Below are positions 49,833-61,800 of a stretch of DNA of 64,000 nt, piece by piece. This stretch comes from Aquila chrysaetos chrysaetos (taxonomy: Eukaryota; Chordata; Aves; Accipitriformes; Accipitridae): contig NC_044006.1 in NCBI RefSeq assembly GCF_900496995.4, forward strand, positions 23,741,778 through 23,805,777, in the 5' to 3' direction. The notes under the pieces were generated by a model, which was given only the letters and a program-made list of their open reading frames with translations, did no database searches and was not told where the DNA came from. A program made the translations under genes and the position numbers. The first letter of the stretch is position 1, and the number at the start of each line of letters is the position of its first letter.

Positions 49833-52800
49833 CTACAGAGTTGAAATTGTTAACAGGTCAGAAACAATACACAGCTGGTGCATTTGAACTCAGCACAGCT
49901 TCTGTTTACCCATCCCAGCCACCCAGTGTCAGGCAGTCTGCCTGGATTGAAGGCTTTACTTGCAGTCTTAGGAAAAATAACTCCCAAGTCTAGACATGCT
50001 TTTTTAACAGAGCAGAAAATAACTTCATGCTATTTGGTTACCTACTGCTGCTCTGCTGACCCTGAAGTTCGCAAGATTAACGCCAATGGCCTCCCAAGCA
50101 CCAGGGGTCCCAGCTGTGCAGTGTACCAAGTCTCCCAATATCCACGGACATTAATAGGACCCAGAGGCCATCAGATCCTCACAAAACAAGGCTGAATGTT
50201 ACTGAAGATGAGTAAGATAGTGGGTCCTCTATGAAAGTCGAATGAACTTTTCTTGATTGCACTTTCTGGAGCGACTGCCCCCAGAGTGGAAAGACCAAAG
50301 GCTGAACTGAAGATTTTTAAGCCTGTATTTGTAAAGTCTTTCCTGTGTGGCAAAAGAAGTGTGCTCATAACTGCTCTAGTCATCATATTGCACAAATTCA
50401 TTCCAGCTCAACGGCTTCAGGACCCAATCACCCTGCCAGCACCAAGCATACATGTATCAGAAACCACAAGCTATCGATGACTTCAGACTCTGCTTGCATG
50501 AGTAATGCTATGCATGTTTGTTTTGCACAACCTAGCTCTCTCCCCAAGGGCTCATGTCACAGAAAAATGCTCCCACGTGATGTGCAAACTCCAGAAGAAG
50601 TTGCTGGAGGTTGTGTTGTGTAGATGAAAGATAGCTCCTAGTGTATCTGGGTGAGTTTACAGCTTGTTTGAACAGTCTTTTCCAGAATCACACCCACAAC
50701 AGCCACATTCATTGCAATTTCATTTTTCAGGAATTGCTGATGAAGTCCAACCAATACCGTACAGTACAGCCAGAAGCCTGCGCTAAGGCCAAGGTAGGCA
50801 ATGCACTGGGGGTTGAAGTAATGTGACTCCGGGAATGCTGCTTCACTCTAAATTGACTGACTTGTAAGAGCAGAGCAGCATTCCCGGAGTCACATTACTT
50901 CTACTACCATTGCCTACCTCATGCTTCAGACCCTTGTTCAAGGGATCTATATCAACACATGAAACAGAGGGCCCAGCAGCTCTCCCAAAATGCCTTCTTG
51001 AACTGCTAAGTTACACACGCTGAATTATGAACTTACTTCTTCTTAACACAGCACACAGTCAGTCCAATAGCTGCAAGAACTCCAGCCCCAGCCACCACAG
51101 CAAGTATCACTCCTAGGTCTGCAAACAGACAAGGTACAAGGACACTGAGCAAGAGAGAAAACACCCAGCTTTCTCCTAAAAGCTGTCTGGGTTTGAACTT
51201 CCTCAAGGGTTTCTAAGCATACTAGCTGCCCGCAGAGCAGGAGTTTCCGAGTCATTCTCGCCATGGGACAACACAAGCCATTTCCAAGAGGTTGGAGGCC
51301 AAGCAATGACAAACTCCTGCTGCTAGCAGTGGAGTACAACCAAAAAACCCAACCAACCCACCCCACTTCCAAGAGTTCAATACAGCTCATGCACTGCTAA
51401 ACTTACCCTCAGCATCTCACGTGCCTCTGGCTGAATAGGCAGGGAAGAGAAGAAAGTGCAGAGAGAGACAGAGAGGGATTCAACAAAGTAAATAGTGACA
51501 TTTCACCAACTTCCCTTCAATATCATCCCTTCCTCTGAAATACACAAGTTGTGTTGACCTGGGGTTTTCTAGGAGTCGCAAAATTGATCAGGAAAGTCCA
51601 CGAGTGAGGAAAGGAAAATGCCACATGTTTTAAAAGAAGTATACATTACAAAAAAAGAAAAAAAGAGGAAAAATGGGAAATTAATTTTATACTGTTTCAG
51701 TTCTAGCCTATGTAGCCAATATTTCTACAGACAGCAGTCTCCCACAGGTGAAGAGGAAATGCAAATGTGAAGCAAATTTACATAAGCAAAGCCTACCCTA
51801 AAAATGCCCCCCCCCCCCCCTTTTTTTTTTAAACTATTTATGTTTCAGGGAGATAAAAGACAACAAGAATGCTGATTTTGCTGTTAGCAGTCAGGGCACT
51901 CTCCACTAAATGGCCAGACCTGTCCCAGGGGTGATTTCTTGCTCACGCAAACACTGAGACTAATCGAACTGCTAACATGAAGTAAGGACTACTTGGATGA
52001 ATAAGTTTGCATAATCAAATCCCAGGTCATTCACCAGGTCCGAGACCTTGGGAGGGAAAAACATCATTTAATCTTCTTATACGTTTTGGCTATGATGTCC
52101 AATTTAAAAAGCTAAATTAAATTAAAAAAAATTAAAATCTAGCCTTACTCCCCCAGAGCCCTGCAATCCCCCATCTCAGAAAAACCAAACCAAAACAAAA
52201 AACCTCCCCCCAAAAAACCCACCACATTAAAGCCCCTCCTTCCTTCCCAGCTTCTAGAAGTACCCAGCTGTAACTCTCAGAGGTTTTTGAGGGACAGGTA
52301 TTTCCAAAGGCCGGGATCTCATAAATGCCACACCCAAGGAGGACCAGCACCCATTACTGTTGCCCCAAGGGAAAGCAAGGAAACAAGCAGAAAGCAAACC
52401 ACCACAACCTTACAGGACTCACCTATCTGCTTGTCAGCAAAAGTCACCCAGAACTGCAAGGTCAGTTGCGTCTTATCCACAGGTTTACAGTTGGAGACAT
52501 TGACCCAAAAGTTGTGATACATATTTCGGGGCTCGGGCAGAAGCTCATCCTCACGGCACACGGTCTCCTCTGCCCCCAACGTCTCTTCCTTTATGTTGAC
52601 ATAGGCACGGCCTGTCTCACAAGCAATGCCCATGCGGTCCTTGGAGAACCCGAGGCGGGCAACTTGCTTGCTGGGCACCAGGATGTACCACGATATGGAG
52701 ACATAAGGAGGTAGACCATAAGGCCAGTTGGGAGTCTGCAAGTAAACTTTAGCTTTTGGATCTGGACTCACAGTGAAAGTGCACTCATCTGTAGTAAAGG

Positions 52801-55800
52801 AAAATAATAAAGGAAGGAAAACTTAGGTTTGAAACTTACTTTTTTTTTTTTTAAGCTTTCTCTTTTAGCACATAAAATTATTTGGTCTTTCTTCTCCATA
52901 ATAAAAAATGCATCACTCATACCTGTGACCAGCAAATTTATACAGTCAACTGCATCTCGGTACCGGCAATACAACTCACCTCTCATACCTTCCACATCAG
53001 TAATTATCACAATTAGCACAGATATATCTGCAGAATTTCCAACAACCATCTACCCACCACCTGGAGTACAAAGTTCCTTCCTTCTTCCAGGAATAAAACA
53101 CCGCACTGATTCAGATAAAGATTGATCCTAGCAATGGCTCCAGGACTAGACTCTAAAGAATTGAACTCTTATTTCTATTTATCCATATGTGCTCCACTAT
53201 AAGCATAGAGAGATCCAACACTGTACCTTACCTTTAATATGTGGCACAAAAGACATTTTCAGATCCTGATGGTTAGACTCATTGAGGAATCCTTTACTAA
53301 ATGTTTTTAAGGATATGGTGATATTATTCCTCATCTGAATCTTTTCAATGGATCCACCAGGACAGAATATACCAACATTCAACTCTGTCTCTGGGGTGGC
53401 ACTAGCAATGCTGTAACTGTAGCTTGTGTTGCACCTCTGCTCTGGGACGTGTTGCTGAAGTTTTAAGGATGGAGATGTAATTTCTATGTTGACCAGATCG
53501 GGAGCCAAGAGCTTCCAAATAAACTTATGCAGTCGAATTGGCAGTTGGGTAATAGCCTTGGGCACTGAAAGGGAATAGATCTTCCTCTGACACCATCGAA
53601 GATCGACACAGCCTGCAATCACAAAAACAAATACCAAGGGCTGTATTTTTCTTGCAGAGGAAATATCTAGGAAAAGCAAGTTTTCCTGTGGACCAGAGTA
53701 CACACACACACACACACGCAGAGAGTACTGTCAGTTTTGCATTACAGACCCAGATAAGCATCTACCTGAGAAACTGTCCTCTCTTAGTAACCTTTACCCA
53801 AACACGTATCATTTATATTTAAAGATATTTCCTTGAAACGGTACAGGACACCATAGAAACCAACAGATACAAACATATTCAAAATCCATCACTCGATACT
53901 ACTTTTGCTCTGTCACTTGCTGACTGGAACACTGTTGCAGACTAACCAAGGTCCAGATATATACTTTAAAACTCTTTCTCTACTAGTAGTTGAAAGCATT
54001 TGGGAAAATCCTACACCAAGTGGACATGCAAACGGCACAAGATGCGTTCCTGATGGCCACCTTGGTCCTGCATTTTCATGGGCAGATTTATGGCTCTCCT
54101 GCTCTGTTTCCTTACTTTGCAGTTTTCAGCAAGAAGATTCTTAGGTGCCTTCTGTCCTTTTCCTTCTAGGATAGCTACGCAGCTTCTATTTTTAAAGGTA
54201 GAATGACATAGCGAACAACAAGGTCATCTCCAGATTCACTGTACCCATCTTGCCGCTGGCCAATGCCTGGTTTCCAACCACACTCTGTTTAAAGCCCAAG
54301 CAAGAGAGAAGGTTTGGCTGACTGCTGGGGAAAAGCAGGCAAAAGCATTCCCTAGGAAACAACATTAAGACACTTTTGTCATACTTATGCCTTTTTCAGC
54401 TGTGATCCTCAGATGGGACAAGTCCTTGCACAGAAAGGAGATCTCGTAGACCGCGCCAGACACTAAAGTCAAGACGCGGTCGCAGGTGCGAGGATCCTTA
54501 CAGATCAGGCATATTGGTTCAGACATGAGCGGGATGTGTCTGGGCCACCCTTCAAAGTGTATCGTTACAGTCATATTCCACTCTTTGCTCAGGTCGACCA
54601 AATGGGTGACATCTGCAAAGAAAAACATCCCAGAGCAATTACTGGCAAGAAGCATGGCGTGAAGCAGAACTTCCTCCGTCTCTTCTCACCCCATCAGATG
54701 AGCAGCTGTTATAGCTATTTCTATATTAGCTAAGAAAATATTATTTATTCTTTCCATCAGTGGAAAGGCAGCATCATACCACTCTTCTGCTTTAGAGGTT
54801 TGAGCCTTTCCACACACAAACCCTGTTTCCCTACCACTTCCCAGCTGTAACAGGGTAACACGTACACTAGCCCCTTGTGAACAGGTTAGGCTATAATGTA
54901 AGGAGCTCAGCCAACTATGTTAGATTTGTTTTACCTAAGAGGTTTCTGTATTTCTTTTAAAGTCAGTTCTACAGATCACACAGCAGTTGATTAGGAAAAG
55001 GTTCTCCATTCTCAAATTTCGTATTTATTGCTAGATTTCTATTTCAGCTAACTTTTTGTCAGTTTAGGTTTGTTGGAGCCAAGCTGAAGAAAATTGTCCA
55101 AAGTCAGTAATTAAGCACATCTGGTTGTCTGGAGTCAGTTAAAGATTAAGCTAATTTAAACGCAAGTACCAATATGGTTCAAAAGCGAAAAAACTGCCAA
55201 GTACTGTACTTCAGCAGAAGTGCTGGCAGTTGTTATGAAGGTCACTAGAGCCTTCAAAAATGCTTCCTAAAAGCCTTTTCCATTTGGCAGTTCAAAACAT
55301 ACAGAGAAAATTATCACAGGTTATCAAAGTCTGTCACCATGCTGGTGGGAAGGCTGAGGACCATGCCTTGCTAGGCTGCTTGGTTTCCTTCAATGGCATG
55401 ACTGAATTATCACACTGCTCTTCCATTTAATTGCTCAAAAGCATTCTTCCAGAAATATTTTCTGACTAGCTGTAAAAAGCAAGCCTGAGAGCTGGCAGAG
55501 TTAACCGTGAAAAGTAAAGAGCACCTTCCCCTTCCTCAACACTAGCTACAACTTCTCTCGCATTCTGCCCCTTTCCACGTATCCCACGGCACACAGGCTG
55601 CTGCCCAAAGCCTTGTAATGCCCTCCGAGCTTGCTGGAGCTGAGATGCCCATGCGTGCACAGTGACCATCATCCCTGGCACTCTCTCTCAAATACTGAGA
55701 TTCAGCTCAAAGATCTGCTTAAGGAGACATGTTCTGAGGCCAAAACTGCTTAACATTTTCAGTACTGGGAGAGAGCACACCCTCAAGCTTGCAAGACTGG

Positions 55801-58800
55801 GGCCGGAAAGCAGCTTTGCAGAAAGACCTGAGGGTCCTGGTGGTTTAATGTCCTCAAACATTAAAAAAAAAAAAAAAATATAACGCAAGGGTGGTCAAAC
55901 ACTGGGAGAGGTTACCCAGAGAAGTTGTAAAGTCTTCGGAGATACTCAAAACCCAACTGGATGTGGTCCTAGGCAGCCTGTTCTGTTTCACCCTGCTTGA
56001 GCAGAGGGTTGGAACTAGATGATCTCCAGAGGTCCCTGCCAACCTCAGCCATTCTGCAAGTCTGTGATATCCTAGATGACTTGCTACAGCAAATCAGAAC
56101 AACAGGGGTAAGCAGGGATGACAAACACCACCTCCCATGTAAACTAACAGCAGTTGCGAGTATTTGCAACATCTGGAAGGGGGACACAAAAGGAAAGAGA
56201 AAAAAAAATTGAAGGTTATGGCTGTAGCCTAGTTCACAAAGATTAACTATCATGTGCAAAGATAGACATTGGGTCCGCAGAGTATGCTGTTAACAAAGGC
56301 ACGTGTCTCTGATGTCAAAGACAGCAACCTGATCTAGTGGAAGGTGACCCTGACCATGGGGGGTTGGAACTAGATGATATTTAAGGTCCCTTCCAACCCA
56401 AACCATTCTGTGATTCTTTGATTCTATAAAGGACAGGTTAAAAAAAATTAAAAAAAATATATACACTATTATTACTTTTAATTTTCTGGTTTTAGCTATG
56501 AATCTCAAAGGCATAAAGAAAAGGTGAATAAAATAGCCTTCTCCTGTGTGGGAAATCAGACACACAAAAATGCAAGAGGTCAGGCAGAAATCTCCAAGTC
56601 ACTGCCACAACCAAGCACAGAAGTTAGTATTTCTACCACAAGGTTACTCATTCTTCAGAGGTTTGGTTTTTTTGTGGCAGCTAAACACAGAGGGTTACGT
56701 CAAGAAATTTTGATTGGAAAGAGCTATATTTTCCTCTTATTTAATGACAAGCACCACAGACAGCTGTGGAATACCCAAATGTTTGGGAGTCTTTGAGAAT
56801 ATACAGATACCAATAAGTTTTCAATAAAAGCCATGTTTAACTTGCCCACAGCAGATGGCATTTTTGGGGTTGTTTTGGGTATTGTTTTTGGTTTTTTTTT
56901 TTAAATAATAGTTTCAATACTGTCTTGAGGGCTAAATTTGAATCTTTGGTGGAACTTATATAACTACAAAATCATTCATGAAATCCTGTAAATCCTGTTG
57001 TCTCTTAAAACCAAGTGGTTTATTACTTGAATTTCATTCAATAAATGACAACCTGTTTTTTATTTTTTAGGTGATTATCATCTTGTGTACTGGCCATAAA
57101 TATATTAAAATTCCTCTATGCTTTCCAAAGTAGAAGGGAGATAAAGCTGATTAACTGAATACAATGTTTTCACTCTGTCTGGCTTCCAAGGTGCAACACA
57201 ATAAATGTAAGCAAACATGACTTGATTAACAATTTCAGAAGGATTTGCTGTTCATGAATGGAGACAGACTAGACAAAGAACTGAGGATTACAGTGGTGAG
57301 ATGCTACAGAGCCTTTCTGGATACGTGACTTCAAGGTACAGGCCATTCAAACTTCACTCCCTCTAAAATGACTTAGATGCAGCTCCTGCTGCAGTGATAG
57401 TCCAGAGTGCGTACTTCCCTCCACCTGCTCCTCTGCAGTGAGGGCACCTTGAATATTATCCTCCACCATGAACTGAGGTCAGAGCTAAGAAGCCAGATGA
57501 TAAATCACTTATTGCATAGCTCATTACCTAGTCAGGCCTTTTATTTCTGTTTTTAGATAGATGCTGTGGTATTACAAGTCATTGTGTTAAACCTGTCTGA
57601 ATTGGGGAGGAAAGAGAGAGCACGGGGAGGAAAGAGAGAGCACGGGGAGCAGGGAGCGAAGAGAGAGCGCAGAGAGAGCGCGCGGGGAGCAGGGAGCGCG
57701 GAGAGCAGGGAGCGGGGAGCGCGAAAAGAAAAAAAGAAATTTTCTTAGTGTAGCAACAAGCAGCAAGAAACCCAAAGAACATCCAAATGCGTAGGGGATA
57801 TTATCACTGGAGTATCTTATCGACACCTTTCATGTCTAGTGTGACTTCTTCACACTAGAAGATGTTCAGGCTTCCCTAGGAAGCAAAATAAAACTCAGAA
57901 GAAGGAAGAAAGGAAGGAAAGAAATGCATACTGATGCATTTAGTAGTATGAAGACAATTTTACATCTCCAGTTTCACCAGTTCATGCTATGGATCCTGAC
58001 CAGCCACGACAGCAGGTTTCACCTGGCTAAACGCGACTGCTTACAGACAGAGCAGAAACTTGGGCTCACATTTTAAGAATTATCTTTAAAATGTAGAATC
58101 CTACAGCTGGAAATAAAACTGTCCAAATAAACTTGAACTTGATTTCTGTAATGGACAACAGGCAGTGACATGTGAGTCCAGACAATTCTGATCAAGCAGT
58201 TACAGTCCTTGCCCGATAGCTGGACTGGCATCCCAGAGGAAACGCAGCCACAAGGAAAGGCTAGCTGGTGCTTAGCTTTGTTTATACAACATGCAAGACC
58301 TGATACCACAGGTGTTAAAGGCATTTTTCAATTACATGATGCAGGTGCTGGAAAAGGAAAGGAATCTCCATTTACAAGCTACAGTGTAAACTCTATGATG
58401 GAGCTTTATACTCCATTGCAAATTTTAGCATCGCCATCCACCTTGCCCTAACAATGACTGGTGGTACCCAGGGCAGTAAAACAGGCCTCAGAGTTGCTTG
58501 GCAACCCATCTCCTTAAACTCAAGGAGGGTCCAAGAAAAGTGACAAAACACCTAGTATTTCTCTTCCTTGTGGTGCTCAGCCCAGGCGCCTGCAAGCAAA
58601 AGCAACAGAAGGGGCAGGCAGGTACTTACTCTCATCAATCTGCGGGTGCTGAACGACGACTTGGAAGAGCAAGCGGAGGATGCCTGGGTTCTGGGCATCC
58701 TGATCGCAGCCCTGGAGGGACAGGTTGAAACTGCCAGCGATATTGGCAGGCTGGCTGTCGCTCAGCTTGAACACCTCCGGGTTGCTGAGGGAGCCAGGGA

Positions 58801-61800
58801 TGTAGTACTCTACCCTCTCCTCTTTCCTTTCACAGTTGGAAAGGCTGTAGTTGTGGAAGAACACGCTTGCTCTCATGTTGGAAGGAACCACAAACTGCCA
58901 TGTCATGAGCTCGTCTTCTGGAAAGCCCAGCGGGTAGTTTGGGGACATCAGCGTGATTGAAGACTCCCCCTTCAAAATCGATTCAATAATGCATAACCCT
59001 AAAATGGGGCAGGGGGGGAGGAGGGGGGGCAGAACATACAAAACAAGTTGCAATTAATGAAGACACGCTGGCATATCTAGCACCCCAGCAGCAGAGTATT
59101 TTTATTTGACAGTGAGATCATCCACTTCAGCTATAGGTTCGGTTACTAAAAAACCCTCACACTAAACCATATACTTGAGCTGATGCTTTTGTCTTCAATT
59201 ACAGAAAAGGTAAGGGATATATTAATGCTGTATTTTTAGTTTAGTGGGTTCACCTTTCAAGCACATGGACAGACAAGCCTTTATTTTTTAGAAAGGAAAG
59301 ATCCTAGTTCCTACTTCTGCTCCTGACTTTGCAAAAGCAAACATGCAACCTGACAACTGCTTCTTGTTTCATTGGGTTTCAGGAAACAAAAGATGTGAGC
59401 TTTTATACCATCACGGAGCTCTCCGTCCAAACATCTCCCAGATCTAACAAGAGCACGCCAACAAAGAGCCTCAAATACACATGATAAAATATGAATGCAA
59501 ACCATGGAGGCTGTGTAAGACACTTTGTGCTTGGATGCCTCTTGGCAGCATGAAATTGGGTACACAGAGATTATGGTCCTGTTCTAGGACTCCAGCGACA
59601 ATGTGCAACTGCGAGGAGTGCCAGGAGTTAGAAAAACTTGTGTTCTAGAAGCTCGAACCTGGACCAGATTCCTTTCATAACTGATAGCAACAACTGCAGA
59701 ATTTAAGTACAGAGCAAGAACATCTCCCAAGGAGGGTTTGTCAGGAGACCACAAAGTAACCCACTGATTGCTATATAATATCCAGATATTTTAAGAAGAT
59801 TATTACATAATGTTTTATGTTACTGTGCAGGTTGAAACAGATAGCTCTATTTAGGCAGCCTCATGTGCCTTCTAGGCACTGCTTCCCCCTTTCCCACCTT
59901 CCTCTCCTGAAGAGGGGCATTGGTTTGAGGCTCCAGAAGTTAAGGAAGCATTATTTTAAAATAAACAAACCCAACTAAACACTGCAACCAGAAAATAACT
60001 CTCTTGGCTCATTCTAATTATGCTATCTAGTCTCAATTAGCTGAAAACACAAAAACAACAGAGCAGGTCTGTTTAAGTTTTAGGAAGTTTAAAGAGATTG
60101 AAAATGAGTAAAATGCACCAAAAGCAGCAACACAACAGTTTTCATAATTATTAACCAAACAAAGATGTTTTGACCCCAGAAGAGCACCAGCTACCAAACT
60201 AAAAAAAACCATACAACAATAGCTTTTAGAAAAGATGAAGTGGAAGGGAGTTAGGGATAGCAGCACCAAAACTAGAAGGTTACCCGAGAAGAAAGGTTTA
60301 AATAATTCTCCTGCAATCTGCACGAGGTGATTACAGGTGAGGAAACACTACTCCCTACTTACGTTTTATGGAAGCCCTGTTAGCTATGTTGAAGCCTGAG
60401 GTGGTGAGAGGTGAGTCCCACGGGAGGTGCAGAGACATAACAACTCCTCCCAGCAGCTTGACGCGAGACACCGAGCCATTCCTGCAGAAGGTGCCAATGT
60501 TGACCGTGGCCATGTCGATACAGCTATTGATGTTGTAGCTAACAAAATCTGGGCACATCTCTCCTGGTTCAATCTGTCTTAGCCACGGGGCAGAAAATTT
60601 CAGTTCAAGTCCAGCCTTTGTACTTGCCTTCACGTCCCAGATGAAAGTCCTGTTAAGGCGAGGTAGCCCCAGTGGGTAAAGATGAACATCTCCGAAGGGA
60701 CACGGGCCTGACACACAGTCTAAATGCAGAGACAGAATGGCCATGATACACTCTGGAAAGCATTCAAGTAAATGAGGAATTTGACACTTTCCCCTTCATT
60801 GCTATTTTCACAATTTTTAGGTTGCACTTAACTTCTCTTCTACATGCATTAAAAGACACTCCTATAACATGGTCACATGCTGTCTCTAAACAGGACTATA
60901 CCATAAACAGGATTGTACCACAGAGTAGACAGGATAAACCTGCTTTAGTCAGGCTGACTAATAGAAGGGATTCATTGTCTCTGGTATTCCCGCCTTGTTT
61001 GCTGAAGAATTTAGAAGGTATTTAGTGAATAGGGTAGTGCACTGAATGGGCAAAAGGGAGAAACGCAATATCGGGAGAACTGGAAATCATGGATCTAGAG
61101 AAAAGATCTTAACCCATCTCACTCAGAGAATTCCTGGCAAATCATTTGTCTTTAAATTTTCTAGTGCTTGCCATGAACTGTATCTTCGTTTCCTTGGTGC
61201 CCTGATGAATAACCTGGGCCCCAGATTTTGCAGAAGTGATGAATAACAACAACTACCACTGCAGGATTCCTGGGAGAACTTAGAAAAACTTTTCTCTGAA
61301 AAATCCAAATTACTGGTATTTCAAGCTGGACACTAAAAATAAGCAAACTTTAATCTATGACTAGGCTCCAACTTCAAAGAAATATCACAAGTGCATCTTA
61401 CAAATATATCATGAAATACCATGAACATTACTATTTGCATGAATCATATGACTGAAACTCCAAAACATGAAGAGAACTGTCCTTGAACACCACCCCAAAA
61501 ATAACAACGATGTTACCAAAGACTGAATGCCCAATGAAGTTTGGGATCTTGTTGAGAAGTAGCATGTGTTCATGCCACTAAAGAGTACATTAACATATAT
61601 ACACCAGAGATAACATTCAAAGCGAATGAAGCTTTAGTTACAACACTTCCAAATTTTCAGTTTCTTGACTTCAATAATGTTAATTAAATATAAGGAAACA
61701 CGTGCATGTCGTCAATGTTTCTGCTGTCCTTACAGACACAATCAATCTGTTCAACAAACAATGCGGGTAATATATCATTATCAGTGCTCAGAGGCTTTTG

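Larger units (their letters stand above)
54613..58629 (-). other. CDCP1: CDCP1 intron 4
   Basis: A 4.0-kb intron with two CR1 3' fragments (55790-56075 and 56330-56428) and a purine-rich tandem repeat (57604-57723). Confidence 0.85.
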
